A stretch of DNA of 64,000 bases from Leuconostoc inhae (GCF_019656015.1 NZ_BPKW01000001.1:124001-188000), one strand, 5' to 3'; counted from the first letter of the stretch, positions 25,241-34,917 are shown. Notes: a model not told the origin generated them from the sequence alone. Made by a program: numbers and translations.

Positions 25241-26467
25241 ATGACAGAAAAATTAGTATTAGCATATTCAGGCGGTTTAGATACATCGGTGGCCATTCCT
25301 TGGTTGAAAAGCAAAGGTTATGAAATTATAGCTGTTGTTTTGAATGTTGGTCAGCATGGCAAAGATATGGACATGATCCAAGCAAAAGCACTTCAAGTTG
25401 GTGCAAGCCAATCGATTGTGATTGATGCCCAAGCTGAGTTTGCTGATCAATATGTGGCACCTGTCATCAAAGCTAACATGTTGTATGAAGGTGAGTATCC
25501 AATGGTTTCTGCCTTATCACGACCTTTGATTATCAAAAAGCTCGTTGATATTGCCCATGAAAATGATGCTGTCGCCATTGCCCACGGCTCAACTGGTCAT
25601 GGTAATGACCAAGTCCGTTTTGAAGCAGCTATCCATGCTTTAGACCCTGATATGAAGATTGAAGCACCTATTCGTGAGTTCCAGTGGTCTCGTGAAGAAG
25701 AAATTGCGTATGCTGCTGAACATAATGTACCCGTACCCGTTGGTTTGGAATCACCTTATTCAATTGATGAAAATCTTTGGGGCCGTGCCAATGAAGCTGG
25801 CATCTTAGAAAATCCTTGGAATCAAGCACCAGAAGGGGCTTATGCTTTAACAACACCAATTGAAAAAACACCAAATGAAGCTGAGTTTATCGATGTGACA
25901 TTTGCTGCTGGTGTACCAGTTGCACTTGATGGCGTTGAAATGCCGTTAGCTGATTTGATTATCAAATTAAATGAACTTGCTGGCGCACATGGTATTGGCC
26001 GAATTGACCATATTGAAAATCGTTTAGTAGGGATTAAGTCACGTGAAATCTATGAAGCACCTGCTGCAGCTGTATTGATGACAGCGCATAAGGATCTAGA
26101 AGATTTGACATTAGAACGTGATGTTGCCCACTTTAAGCCAATGATCGAGCAACAATTAGCCAATTTGGTGTACGAAGCTAAATGGGTATCACCATTGTTT
26201 GATGGATTGATGGCATTTATTGATGAAACACAAAAGAATGTTAATGGTGTTGTTAAAATGAAAATGTTCAAGGGCAATGCGATTGCGGTTGCACGTCAAT
26301 CAGAGCACAATTCATTGTATGATGAAGATTTGGCTACTTATACAAGTGCTTCATCATTTGACCAAGAAGCAGCGGTTGGCTTTATTAAGTTGTGGACATT
26401 AAGCAATACTGTTTATGAACAAGTGAACCATGTTCATTCAGTAGATAAGAAAAATAAAATTAAGTAA
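25241..26467 (+). CDS. argG: Argininosuccinate synthase
   Basis: Condenses citrulline and aspartate with ATP. The 408 residues begin with the P-loop-like [20 protein letters not shown]. Further conserved segments are [17 protein letters not shown] near 106 and [12 protein letters not shown] near 83. CGGAGGA lies 8 nt before the ATG. First gene of argG-argH-argF; argF placed last suggests an operon for the final three steps from ornithine to arginine. Confidence 0.97.
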   Translation: MTEKLVLAYSGGLDTSVAIPWLKSKGYEIIAVVLNVGQHGKDMDMIQAKALQVGASQSIVIDAQAEFADQYVAPVIKANMLYEGEYPMVSALSRPLIIKKLVDIAHENDAVAIAHGSTGHGNDQVRFEAAIHALDPDMKIEAPIREFQWSREEEIAYAAEHNVPVPVGLESPYSIDENLWGRANEAGILENPWNQAPEGAYALTTPIEKTPNEAEFIDVTFAAGVPVALDGVEMPLADLIIKLNELAGAHGIGRIDHIENRLVGIKSREIYEAPAAAVLMTAHKDLEDLTLERDVAHFKPMIEQQLANLVYEAKWVSPLFDGLMAFIDETQKNVNGVVKMKMFKGNAIAVARQSEHNSLYDEDLATYTSASSFDQEAAVGFIKLWTLSNTVYEQVNHVHSVDKKNKIK

Positions 26468-26505
26468 ATACATGGCGTTTTTCGCCGTACATAAGGGAGA
26501 ATATT

Positions 26506-27891
26506 ATGGCAACAACAAAATTGTGGGGTGGCCGTTTCACTGCTAAAGCAGCCGAATGGGTAGATGAGTTTGGGGCGTCAATTCATTTTGATCAACAAAT
26601 GGCAGCAGAAGATCTTGAAGGATCAATTGCCCATGCTAAAATGTTAGGACAGCAAAATATTATTGCTCCTCATGAGTCAGAACAAATTGTTGCTGGTTTA
26701 AAAGCCTTACAACAAGATTTAAGTGCTGGTAAGTTAATATTTGATGTTAAAAACGAAGATATTCATATGAATATGGAATCTTTGTTAACTGAAAAAATTG
26801 GTGCGGTTGCTGGAAAACTGCATACGGCGCGTTCACGAAATGATCAGGTTGCGACTGACTTTCATTTATGGGTTAAACATCGTTTGCCACACGTACTTGA
26901 CGCAGTAAATGAGTTACAACAAGAATTACTGACATTAGCAAATACGCACGCAGGGACGATTATATCTGGCTATACGCATTTGCAACATGCACAACCGATA
27001 ACGTATGGTCATTATTTATTAGCTTACTTTGACATGTTCCAAAGAGATTATGAGCGTTTTGAATTTAATCAGCTACACACTGATATTTTACCTTTAGGGG
27101 CAGCAGCCCTTGCGGGAACAACTTTCCCGATTGACCGTGAATTTGTGGCATCTGAATTAGGGTTCGGCGATATTTATCATAATTCACTAGATGCCGTTTC
27201 AGATCGTGATTTTGCGTTAGAGTTTTTGTCAAATGCAGCAATTTTGATGATGCATTTATCACGAATGGCTGAGGAATTAATTCTTTGGTCGACATATGAA
27301 TTTAATTATATTGAACTGTCAGACGATTTTTCAACAGGTTCATCAATTATGCCTCAAAAGAAAAATGCTGATTTTGCAGAACTCGTTCGTGGTAAAACAG
27401 GACGAACTTACGGTGCTTTAATGGCGTTATTGACCACGATGAAATCATTACCACTGGCATATAATAAAGACATGCAAGAAGACAAAGAACAAGTTTTTGA
27501 TGTAATGGACACAGTTATTGCATCAATCAAAATATTCACCGGTATGTTAAGCGGCTTAAAAGTTCATGAAGAACGCATGCTAGCCTCTACACAAGATGAT
27601 TTTTCTAATGCGACAGAATTAGCTGATTATTTAGCCACAAAGGGTGTACCTTTTCGTGAAGCACATGCCATTGTTGGTCAGCTTGTATTACAAGGGTTGC
27701 AAACACATACGCCGTTACAAAAGACACCACTGGCTACTTTACAAGCAGCAGCACCGCAAATTGAAGCTGATATTTATCACGTGTTAGAATCAGAAACAGC
27801 GGTTAATCGACGTACGTCGATTGGCGGTACAGCAGTTGAAAATGTTAAAAAAGAAATTGCACGACATGAAAAAAATTTGGAGGCACGTTAA
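26506..27891 (+). CDS. argH: Argininosuccinate lyase
   Basis: Cleaves argininosuccinate to arginine and fumarate. The 461-residue protein has [21 protein letters not shown] at the N-terminus, [16 protein letters not shown] near 110, and the fumarase/lyase signature [19 protein letters not shown] near 280. AAGGGAGA provides the SD. A small hairpin (GGCG/CGCC, about 26473-26486) lies in the 38-nt gap after argG. It overlaps argF by one base. Confidence 0.97.
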   Translation: MATTKLWGGRFTAKAAEWVDEFGASIHFDQQMAAEDLEGSIAHAKMLGQQNIIAPHESEQIVAGLKALQQDLSAGKLIFDVKNEDIHMNMESLLTEKIGAVAGKLHTARSRNDQVATDFHLWVKHRLPHVLDAVNELQQELLTLANTHAGTIISGYTHLQHAQPITYGHYLLAYFDMFQRDYERFEFNQLHTDILPLGAAALAGTTFPIDREFVASELGFGDIYHNSLDAVSDRDFALEFLSNAAILMMHLSRMAEELILWSTYEFNYIELSDDFSTGSSIMPQKKNADFAELVRGKTGRTYGALMALLTTMKSLPLAYNKDMQEDKEQVFDVMDTVIASIKIFTGMLSGLKVHEERMLASTQDDFSNATELADYLATKGVPFREAHAIVGQLVLQGLQTHTPLQKTPLATLQAAAPQIEADIYHVLESETAVNRRTSIGGTAVENVKKEIARHEKNLEAR

Positions 27892-28904
27892 TGAATTCAC
27901 ATTTTCAAGGAAAATCATTTTTGAAGGAAAGTGATTTTACAAAAAAAGAATTAGAAACGTTGATTGATTTGTCGGCGCACTTTAAATATCTAAAGCAACA
28001 GAATATAGAGCATCACTATCTTCAAGGTAAAAATATTGCGTTACTGTTTGAAAAGTCATCAACAAGAACGCGTTCAAGCTTTACCGTGGCCGCTAATGAT
28101 TTAGGTGCCCATGCTGAGTTTTTAGGTAAAAACGATATTCAATTTGGCAAAAAAGAATCATTAGAAGACACTGCAAAAGTATTTGGCCGCATGTATGATG
28201 GTATTGAATATCGTGGTTTTTCACAGGATGTGGTTGAAGGATTAGCAAAATATTCTGGTGTGCCAGTTTGGAATGGCCTAACAGATGACTGGCATCCAAC
28301 ACAAATGTTGGCCGATTTTCTAACAATTAAAGAACAATTTAAGCGATTAGAAGGTGTGACGCTGGCTTATATGGGAGACGGTCGAAATAATGTGGCCAAT
28401 TCTTTGCTAGTTACTGGTGCTATTTTAGGTGTTAATATACATATCGTTGCGCCTAAGAGTTTACAACCAACAGCAGAAATTCAGTCATTGGCAGCACAAA
28501 AAGCAGCCGTGTCTGGTGCAAATATTATGGTGACTGATGAGGTTGCTAAAGGTGTTGCTGGGGTTGATGTACTTTATACAGATGTCTGGGCTTCCATGGG
28601 TGAAGAGGAAACATTTGAAGAACGTATTAAACTGTTGACACCGTATCAAATTAACGCGCAATTGGTAGCCATGACTCATAATGATGACGTTATTGTGCTG
28701 CATGATTTACCAGCGTTTCATGATTTAAATACCACGATGTCACAGGAAATATATGACAAATTTGGTATTTCAGAGATGGAAATTACAGACGATGTATTTC
28801 ATGCATCTTATGCACATCAATTTGAACAAGCGGAAAATCGATTACATACGATTAAAGCAGTTATGGCAGCAACATTAGGTAATATGTTTATACCAGAAGC
28901 GTGA
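27891..28904 (+). CDS. argF: Ornithine carbamoyltransferase with altered ornithine-site motif
   Basis: Forms citrulline from ornithine and carbamoyl phosphate. The 337 residues contain [12 protein letters not shown] (carbamoyl-phosphate site, near 54), [14 protein letters not shown] near 126 and the SMG loop [10 protein letters not shown] near 228. The ornithine-side motif, HCLPAFHD in nearly all members, reads HDLPAFHD here (28701-28724), so the Cys is Asp. Because the rest fits OTC, a carbamoyltransferase with unusual specificity or activity is possible. argH TAA overlaps the ATG. The context supports a biosynthetic role, not the arginine deiminase pathway. Confidence 0.9.
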   Translation: MNSHFQGKSFLKESDFTKKELETLIDLSAHFKYLKQQNIEHHYLQGKNIALLFEKSSTRTRSSFTVAANDLGAHAEFLGKNDIQFGKKESLEDTAKVFGRMYDGIEYRGFSQDVVEGLAKYSGVPVWNGLTDDWHPTQMLADFLTIKEQFKRLEGVTLAYMGDGRNNVANSLLVTGAILGVNIHIVAPKSLQPTAEIQSLAAQKAAVSGANIMVTDEVAKGVAGVDVLYTDVWASMGEEETFEERIKLLTPYQINAQLVAMTHNDDVIVLHDLPAFHDLNTTMSQEIYDKFGISEMEITDDVFHASYAHQFEQAENRLHTIKAVMAATLGNMFIPEA

Positions 28905-28906
28905 AT

Positions 28907-28943
28907 AAAAAAGTTGACCTGTGTGTAAAGGTCAACTTTTTTT
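28907..28943. terminator. Bidirectional terminator of argGHF and the convergent MFS gene
   Basis: AAAAAAGTTGACC pairs with GGTCAACTTTTTT around a 10-nt loop; T runs on both strands. Confidence 0.92.
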
Positions 28944-28989
28944 ATACAATAATTAATTTTAGATGGCGCATTTTTATAGTGATAACGAG

Positions 28990-30327
28990 TTACTTTTGAT
29001 GTCTATTGACAGCAATGAACAAAACAAGTGACACGATAATCAAAACAGTTAAACCGCCAATACCTTGCTTGGAACCTATAATCATACCATTTGCTGGACT
29101 TTTATGCATGGCAGTCGTGATTACTTGAGCGACAACAGCTGTTGCCGTTGCACCAACAAATTGTTGTGTCGTGTTTAAAATACTATTACCATCAGCTGTT
29201 TCATTTGCAGGTAATGTTGCTAACGTGACAGTCATCAAGTTAGCATATGATAAACCAATACCAACCATCAATAACATGTGGCCTAACATTAACGTCCAAA
29301 AATTAAGACTAGGAAAGTAAAGAAACATGAAAGATAGCGCAACTGTTGAGATAATGAGCCCTGATAATATGGGACGATATTGCCCAATTTTATCCAGTAA
29401 TGAACCAGATATAGGTGCCAAAACTGCACTAATAAGAGCACCTGGAAACATAAATGCACCCGCCGCCGCTGCACTTACGTGTAAATTTAGTTGTAAATAG
29501 TTTGGTAAAATAAACGATAAGCCTAACAAAATGGCCTGATAGGCTAAAAAGCCATACATATAAAAATTGAAACGACTATTTTGAAATAGTGTTAGTTGCA
29601 ATAGTTTGTTTTTTTGGTTAACGATATAAAAAATAATGAGTGAGAAAATACCAACTATTGCCATTAACAGTGACATTTTTTCAATTGATAATAGTACAAA
29701 ACTTAAACCAAGAGCCAAGAAAATAAATGTTTTGAAAGGGAATTTTTCTGTCCGATGCACTTTTTCTGATGGTATGCTAATTAGTCCAATAACTAAAGAA
29801 ATAATAATTAAAATAATTAAAAACCAAAATATTGATCGCCAACCCAATGTGTTCAGTAAAACACCGCCATATGTTGGTCCAACTGCTGGCGCAAGTGATG
29901 TAATCATGCTGCCAACGCCCATCATCATGCCACGACTTTTAATGGGTGATTTGGTTAAAATAATATGAAACATTAACGGTAAGGCAATACCTGTACCAAT
30001 ACCTTGAAGTATACGACCAACCAATAATAGTGTTAGCGAAGGAGAAAAGCTGTCCAAAACTGTACCAAATAGAAACAAAAAATTTGATAAAATGAACAAT
30101 TCTTTGGTTGAAAAATTGCGAATTAAAAATGCTGAAATTGGTACAATGATGGCAATTGCTAGTAAATAACCGGTAGTAACCCATTGCACACCATTGGCAT
30201 TCGTACCGAATTCCGACATTAACTTAGGAAAGGTGACGTTCATTGAGGTTTCAATTAAAACACCACTAAAGCTTAGAATACCCGCTGCAATAACGGCTGG
30301 AATAACGCGCCAATTTTTTGATGTCAT
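28990..30327 (-). CDS. MFS multidrug exporter of the DHA2 (EmrB/QacA/LmrB-like) family
   Basis: A 445-residue membrane protein, predicted to have 13-14 helices by its hydrophobic pattern. Helix 1 ends in SFSGVLIETSMNVTFPKLMSEFG, a DHA2 hallmark; the motif A region (LIRNFSTKELFILSNFLF), motif B (LLVGRILQGIGTGIALPLM) and the antiporter motif C (MITSLAPAVGPTYGGVLL) are clear. The final loop resembles LmrB-type sequences. AAGGAG lies 9 nt before the ATG. The substrate is unknown. A large hairpin lies in its leader. Confidence 0.88.
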   Translation of the reverse strand: MTSKNWRVIPAVIAAGILSFSGVLIETSMNVTFPKLMSEFGTNANGVQWVTTGYLLAIAIIVPISAFLIRNFSTKELFILSNFLFLFGTVLDSFSPSLTLLLVGRILQGIGTGIALPLMFHIILTKSPIKSRGMMMGVGSMITSLAPAVGPTYGGVLLNTLGWRSIFWFLIILIIISLVIGLISIPSEKVHRTEKFPFKTFIFLALGLSFVLLSIEKMSLLMAIVGIFSLIIFYIVNQKNKLLQLTLFQNSRFNFYMYGFLAYQAILLGLSFILPNYLQLNLHVSAAAAGAFMFPGALISAVLAPISGSLLDKIGQYRPILSGLIISTVALSFMFLYFPSLNFWTLMLGHMLLMVGIGLSYANLMTVTLATLPANETADGNSILNTTQQFVGATATAVVAQVITTAMHKSPANGMIIGSKQGIGGLTVLIIVSLVLFIAVNRHQK

Positions 30328-30351
30328 TATGATTTTCTCCTTAAATAAATA

Positions 30352-30398
30352 AAAAGAGGTGTGACATTATCAAAAAATGATAATGTCACGCCTCTTTT
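30352..30398 (-). terminator. 20-bp stem-loop between rqcH and the MFS gene
   Basis: AAAAGAGGTGTGACATTATC and GATAATGTCACGCCTCTTTT pair at 19 Watson-Crick positions plus one wobble, with T-rich sequence after the stem on the minus strand. It terminates rqcH; because a promoter lies between rqcH and the hairpin, it may also attenuate the exporter gene. Confidence 0.85.
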
Positions 30399-30446
30399 GT
30401 CGGCCCGAATTTAATCCGCGCTATCTGTACGAAACAACTTAGATAA

Positions 30447-30475
30447 ATGTAACAGAAACTTAGCTAGTTTGTCAA
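30447..30475 (-). promoter_or_regulatory. Candidate promoter of the MFS gene, upstream of the hairpin
   Basis: On the minus strand: TTGACA (30475-30470), 17-bp spacer, TTACAT (30452-30447). A transcript from it would start near 30440 and carry about 110 nt of leader including the hairpin. Confidence 0.45.
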
Positions 30476-30496
30476 TAGGGTAATGTGAGTAATGTG

Positions 30497-32194
30497 TTAT
30501 TTAATTTTTAGACGAGCAACTAAACTGGCATCTGGTGTCACATACATGGTTTGTTGTCCTTCAAAAATGACAAAACCAGGTTTTGAACCATTTGGCTTAC
30601 GCAGTTTGCCGGCTGGCAAATAATCAACTGGAATATTTGCTGAGTCACGTGCTTTACTGAAGTAAGCAGCTAGTTTTGCGGCTTCGACTAGTGTTTCATC
30701 TGACGGATTTGCTGAGTGAATAATAACATGGGAACCAGGTATTTTTTGAACATGGAGCCAAATATCACGGCGATCAGCTTGTTTTAGAGATAGGCGTTCA
30801 TTCTGTAGATTATTCTTACCAACTTCAATCAGTGTACCATCGGAACTTTCAAATTTATCTGGTTTTGAGACTTTAGGTTTCTGTTTGTTCTTTTTATTAG
30901 CACGAATGTAACCACCGTTGGTTAATTCTAAGCGGATATCTTCAACGTCTTTTGGAGAAGCGACATCAAGTTGTGCGACAATGTTATTAAAATAATCAAT
31001 TTCAGCATCTGTTAAGGCCATTTGTTCGTTCACATAGGCCACAGCTGTTCGTAATTTACGATATTTAGTGAAATATTTTTCAGCGTTCTTCAAGCCGTTT
31101 AATTTAGGATCTAATGTGATTTTAAGTAAACGATTGTTATCATAGTAATTTTCAATTTCAATTGATGTCATGCCTTTTTGAACGAGATGAGGGTATGTAA
31201 TCAATAAATCACCCATAACTTTAAGATCATCAGCGTTTGTTGCATCATCGAGTGTTCCTAATAATTTTTTGCGTTTTGAGTTATTTTTCTTGAGTTCATT
31301 TTTGACAACACGAACTAATGAACCAGCTTGTTGGTTGACGCGTTCACGTTCTGCTTTACCAATATAGTAAGCATCTAGCATATCACCAAGGGTATGAAAG
31401 TGTTCACTAGTCACATAATCTTGCAACCAATCAAAAGCAGCATAACTGAGTGTCCCTTTTTCGGCAGTGAAGAGTGTTGGCTTTAAATCGTTAAAGCGCG
31501 CTAACCAATTTTTAGCGTGTGCTAAATGATCACCATCTTGATTAATGGTGTGAGCCAAAACCTGAGCAGAATCACGACCGAATCCTTGATACGTGGATTG
31601 AATAAATTTGGCCCAGTCGTCAAAAGGGGTATCTAAAATCATAGATGCTAGCGCTTCTAAGGCACCAGCAGTGAACGGATTTTTGAGATTTTGTGCTGGC
31701 GGTAACACGTATGTCGCACCAGGCATCAATGAACGGACACGGTTTTGATCGGCTGGTACGTGCTTAATAAGTTCTAGAATACGAGAGTCAGTCTCGCGAA
31801 TTAAAAATAAATTAGAGTGACGGCCCATCATCTCAAGTGTTAAACGGATTTCTTGAATATCTCCTAATTCATTACGTGCGTTGACATAGAAGTTGATGAT
31901 GCGGTCGTTTTCCACTTGTTCAATTTTTTGTAGTTTAGCGCCTTCTAAATAGCGTCGCAAAAACATGACAAAATTAGGTGCAGTTTGTGGATTTTCATAG
32001 GGGATGTGTGTGATTTGTGTCCGTGCATAAGTGGGATGAGCGCTCAAAAGAACAGGATAGTTAACACTGTTATTACGGACAACTAGGACAACTTCGTTTG
32101 GATAAGGTTGGTGCACTTTTGTGATACGTCCACCAACGATTAGTTCATTAAGTTCATGCACCAGGGCATGTGTGAAAAGGCCATCTAATGGCAT
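30497..32194 (-). CDS. rqcH: RqcH, ribosome quality-control factor (NFACT/FbpA family)
   Basis: Bacterial Rqc2 homologue that binds obstructed 50S subunits and recruits tRNA-Ala to add C-terminal alanine tails; older annotation calls it fibronectin-binding protein. The 565 residues show the NFACT-N domain (MPLDGLFTHALVHELNELIVGGRITKV; Asp-Arg in VENDRII near 97), coiled-coil middle (about 270-430) and the NFACT-R domain (DRRDIWLHVQKIPGSHVII near 475). GAGG precedes the ATG. Monocistronic; the spacing to cutC contains a terminator. Confidence 0.93.
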   Translation of the reverse strand: MPLDGLFTHALVHELNELIVGGRITKVHQPYPNEVVLVVRNNSVNYPVLLSAHPTYARTQITHIPYENPQTAPNFVMFLRRYLEGAKLQKIEQVENDRIINFYVNARNELGDIQEIRLTLEMMGRHSNLFLIRETDSRILELIKHVPADQNRVRSLMPGATYVLPPAQNLKNPFTAGALEALASMILDTPFDDWAKFIQSTYQGFGRDSAQVLAHTINQDGDHLAHAKNWLARFNDLKPTLFTAEKGTLSYAAFDWLQDYVTSEHFHTLGDMLDAYYIGKAERERVNQQAGSLVRVVKNELKKNNSKRKKLLGTLDDATNADDLKVMGDLLITYPHLVQKGMTSIEIENYYDNNRLLKITLDPKLNGLKNAEKYFTKYRKLRTAVAYVNEQMALTDAEIDYFNNIVAQLDVASPKDVEDIRLELTNGGYIRANKKNKQKPKVSKPDKFESSDGTLIEVGKNNLQNERLSLKQADRRDIWLHVQKIPGSHVIIHSANPSDETLVEAAKLAAYFSKARDSANIPVDYLPAGKLRKPNGSKPGFVIFEGQQTMYVTPDASLVARLKIK

Positions 32195-32267
32195 ATTATA
32201 GTACCTCGCTTATTATTATATTGTATCGTAACGCGGAATTAATAACATATAATTTAATCTTTTTATT

Positions 32268-32296
32268 AAAAAAAGCCTTTAACGATATCGTTAAAG
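32268..32296 (-). terminator. Terminator of cutC
   Basis: The perfect 20-bp palindrome CTTTAACGATATCGTTAAAG folds to an 8-bp stem with an ATAT loop; on the minus strand GGC and seven T follow. Confidence 0.75.
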
Positions 32297-32310
32297 AGAC
32301 CGCTTCAAAG

Positions 32311-32946
32311 CTAGATAATCTTAGATCCGTGCACTTCAGTTACACCAAGTGTACTAGCAATAGCTTGTGAATTGGCAACTGTAATACCACCGCCGGGTAA
32401 GATTGTTAAATTCGCTGGCGCGGTGTTCACAAGGACTTGTAGATATGGTAATAAATCCATAATTGGTGTGGCTAGTTCGCCACCATGTGTCAAAATGCGA
32501 TTGACATGATGCTCTGATAACCAATACATAGCTTGCTGTTGTTGGTCATGATTGATGGCATCAAATGCCATATGCATAATCACTTGTAAATTTAATTCAG
32601 TGGCACGTATAATTAATTCAGACATGGCATCTTTGTCTAAAAGACCGTCACGAACAACACCAAATGTTACAAATTGCCCACCAAGATCAGCAATTTGTTG
32701 TAAACTATCTTGCATTTGTTGCAATTCAATGTCAGAGTAGGCGAAATCGCCGCCACGGGGACGCACCATAATAACGACTGGCACATCCTCAATTGCAATC
32801 AGTGTATCAATGATTGTACGTGTGTCTGGTGTTAGTCCACCTAAGTCTAACCGACTATTTAGTTCAATACGATTAGCGCCTTTTTGGCGCATTTGTTTGG
32901 CAGTTTCGACAGAATCAACCGCTGCTTCTCTAATTGTAATTGTCAT
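32311..32946 (-). CDS. cutC: CutC family protein
   Basis: TIM-barrel protein of the copper-homeostasis family PF03932; the molecular function is not firmly established. The 211 residues include RQKGANRIELNSRLDLGGLTPD near 20, VVIMVRPRGGDFAYSD near 55, FGVVRDGLLDKDAM near 95 and NLTILPGGGITVANS near 178. The usual His in MAFD and the ILTHGG segment are kept. The SD (GGTGA) is weak. No copper-transport gene is nearby. Confidence 0.88.
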   Translation of the reverse strand: MTITIREAAVDSVETAKQMRQKGANRIELNSRLDLGGLTPDTRTIIDTLIAIEDVPVVIMVRPRGGDFAYSDIELQQMQDSLQQIADLGGQFVTFGVVRDGLLDKDAMSELIIRATELNLQVIMHMAFDAINHDQQQQAMYWLSEHHVNRILTHGGELATPIMDLLPYLQVLVNTAPANLTILPGGGITVANSQAIASTLGVTEVHGSKII

Positions 32947-32974
32947 GTCACCATTTTACCATAAAATTGCAAAC

Positions 32975-33006
32975 AAAAAACCTGTGCCATTGTGGTACAG
33001 GTTTTT
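32975..33006 (-). terminator. Terminator of rpmF
   Basis: AAAACCTGT-CCA pairs with TGG-ACAGGTTTT; on the minus strand a T run follows. Confidence 0.85.
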
Positions 33007-33014
33007 ATGTGTGA

Positions 33015-33188
33015 TTACTTCTTTTCTGTAACTTGCTTGCCGTTGTAAACACCAGAAGGTGAGACACGGTGAGCTACACGGTACTCACCGGTTGTTTGAT
33101 CCAACAAAATGTTAGGAACATTCAAACCAATGTGTCCGCGGCGGTTACGCTTGTGAGACTTTGAGTTCTTGTTTGATGGGGTAGCCAT
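33015..33188 (-). CDS. rpmF: 50S ribosomal protein L32
   Basis: 57 residues starting [22 protein letters not shown], basic and without the zinc cysteines found in some L32 forms. The start at 33188 is set by AAAGGAGGTG, 8 nt upstream; the frame from 33212 would add eight residues encoded across that SD. The gene for YceD, often upstream, is absent. Confidence 0.95.
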   Translation of the reverse strand: MATPSNKNSKSHKRNRRGHIGLNVPNILLDQTTGEYRVAHRVSPSGVYNGKQVTEKK

Positions 33189-33286
33189 AAATGGCACCTC
33201 CTTTCGTTTCAATTTATCAACTAGTCAAGTTTACCGAAAATTAACACTTTTGTCAATAGGTTTGTTAAAAACAATGTCAAGGTGTT

Positions 33287-34102
33287 TTACTTGACATGCC
33301 GTTGTGCTAGTTGTGCCGTGATGTCTTTATGATGAAACCATGATGATTGGACAATAGCTAAGACATCATTTGCAAAATACATGAGATACGTAACTAGAAT
33401 AACTAACGCAGAGGCACCAAGTGCACCACCGGCTGCAACAGTCAATCCCCACAAGGCAATTTGCATAATGCCTTGTAAGAGCCAAGCAAACCAGCTTTCA
33501 GAAAAGCGGAAAGTTGTTAAGACTGCACCAACTAAGCCAGTACCTAAGACCAATGAATCTGATATTGGACGCGGTGTGTGCAACACTTGTGTTTCAAATA
33601 AGTAAGCCGCAACAAAGGCCACAATAGCCACGATAGCGACAACAGTATACCAAAATACTTTACCATGCTTTTCACCACGAATATCTGTTTCATGAATAAA
33701 GCGAACATGTTTGTCAGTATCTTTAACCCATGATGGCATGACTAAGACAGGGATGTCTAGCAAAATAACATAAGTTAATTGTAATACCGCATCAGCTGGA
33801 TTGCTATGTAGCCAAGCAACATAAATGTAAATAGCAGCCGATAATAGCCCAAAAAGGCCGTTCATAGGTTTTGCTTCTTTTAAACCAAGGACAGTTGTCC
33901 ACCCAAATGCTGCCGCAAAAAATGTTGCAAATGTCATACCATTAATTGGTGCACCCATGCCAAAACTTGTGTAGGCAATAATGAGTAACCCAATAGTTAA
34001 TAGTGTATAAGATAATCGTGTCCAACCCTTGAATTGTTCAGCATACCAAAGTGGGTTGATCAATTGCCAATGTGAAATTTGTTGAGATGAGGCGTTTTGC
34101 AT
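33287..34102 (-). CDS. pnuC: Nicotinamide riboside transporter PnuC
   Basis: Facilitates uptake of nicotinamide riboside, an NAD precursor. About 271 residues with seven or so membrane helices; characteristic segments are WYAEQFKGWTRLSY near the start, SFGMGAPINGMTFATFFAAAFGWTTVLGLKEAKPMNG and FRFSESWFAWLLQGIMQIALWGL. The start at 34102 (MQNASSQQ) is preferred: the longer frame from a GTG at 34180 reads non-membrane sequence through the leader hairpin. It follows the deoxyribosyltransferase gene by 105 nt, and nadV, a second NAD-salvage gene, lies 2 kb away. Confidence 0.92.
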   Translation of the reverse strand: MQNASSQQISHWQLINPLWYAEQFKGWTRLSYTLLTIGLLIIAYTSFGMGAPINGMTFATFFAAAFGWTTVLGLKEAKPMNGLFGLLSAAIYIYVAWLHSNPADAVLQLTYVILLDIPVLVMPSWVKDTDKHVRFIHETDIRGEKHGKVFWYTVVAIVAIVAFVAAYLFETQVLHTPRPISDSLVLGTGLVGAVLTTFRFSESWFAWLLQGIMQIALWGLTVAAGGALGASALVILVTYLMYFANDVLAIVQSSWFHHKDITAQLAQRHVK

Positions 34103-34186
34103 GATTTTATTTTTGCCAAAATTAAGGCACTCTGGATGGTTTCTGCTATGTGACAGTACTTTGAGAGAGCGGCTTGGCACCTTTCT
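34103..34186 (-). ncRNA. Structured intercistronic leader of pnuC
   Basis: On the minus strand AGAAAGG (34186-34180) is followed at once by TGCCAA, which pairs with TTGGCA (34119-34114); the ATG comes 11 nt later with no other SD. The 54-nt loop contains CCTT, which could instead pair with the AAGG of the SD, giving two exclusive folds. NAD+-II (pnuC motif) riboswitches are known in front of pnuC in lactic streptococci; I could not match their consensus from memory. Confidence 0.45.
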
Positions 34187-34207
34187 TTTTATAAGTGAGT
34201 GAGTAAA

Positions 34208-34744
34208 TTAAATGAGTTTTCCCATGTATTTGTTTGGTGTGATATCAAAGAAGTCATAGGTTGCTAATTCAGCAGTTGATGTTACGTGGGCATCTGTGCC
34301 AAATGACAACATAAGATTGATTGGATGTTCGTCTATATTACCAGAAAATACTGACACAACTGGTGTGTTTGAAGCAACAGAGTAGCCTAATTCCATCGCC
34401 GTACCTGTGTCAGCATCTTCTGCTTCAAAAATTGCAACAGTTAAATCAGAATTATCGATGGCTTTGATATCTGCTTTGTAGGTCATAGCACCCCATTCAA
34501 AATCGGGTTCGCTATTAGCATCACCTAGTGCCATGCCACCATATTGATGCAACAGTGGCACGTGAATGTGTGCGATTGTCGGGTTAGCACTGAGCTGAAT
34601 AAAAGCATCTTTCAACAATACTTCTTGTGTATCTGAAAACCAACCAGCTGCCAAATAAATGTTTTTAGCCCCAGGGAGCTTCTTATCATTGTCGACATGA
34701 CGATTGATTTCCTCGAGGTCAGCAATAAGCTTTGTTTCGTTCAT
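34208..34744 (-). CDS. ntd: Nucleoside 2-deoxyribosyltransferase
   Basis: Transfers 2-deoxyribose between bases in nucleoside salvage. The 178 residues include NIYLAAGWFSDTQ near 30, as in Lactobacillus enzymes, and TGTAMELGYSVASNTPVV near 116 with the catalytic Glu. The start at 34744 follows AAAGGAG by 8 nt; the frame from 34783 adds thirteen unlikely residues. It is first in a two-gene unit with pnuC. Confidence 0.9.
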   Translation of the reverse strand: MNETKLIADLEEINRHVDNDKKLPGAKNIYLAAGWFSDTQEVLLKDAFIQLSANPTIAHIHVPLLHQYGGMALGDANSEPDFEWGAMTYKADIKAIDNSDLTVAIFEAEDADTGTAMELGYSVASNTPVVSVFSGNIDEHPINLMLSFGTDAHVTSTAELATYDFFDITPNKYMGKLI

Positions 34745-34768
34745 ATGTTTTCTCCTTTTTTTGACACT

Positions 34769-34806
34769 AGTATAACTGTACAACAGATTATTTTGTAAGT
34801 GTTGTA
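34769..34806 (-). promoter_or_regulatory. ntd-pnuC promoter overlapped by an inverted repeat
   Basis: TATACT (34774-34769, minus) with TTACAA 18 bp upstream form a weak promoter. TACAACA and TGTTGTA (34779-34785 and 34800-34806) make a 7-bp-arm dyad inside the spacer and -35 region, where a repressor would block transcription. Confidence 0.45.
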
Positions 34807-34888
34807 ATATCTAGCAGACAGACAAATTTTGTCCAAAACCTATTTTATCATGTATTTAAAAAGGTATGACATCATTTGTATATTATGT

Positions 34889-34917
34889 TTGACATAAAAA
34901 TTGTGGTACACTAATCT
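34889..34917 (+). promoter_or_regulatory. dedA promoter
   Basis: TTGACA, 17-bp spacer, TAATCT. Downstream, GGGGA (about 34937) precedes two small hairpins (CGTGTTTCACG and CAAACC/GGTTTG, 34954-34971), then GAGGA and, 14 nt later, the ATG. Confidence 0.5.
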
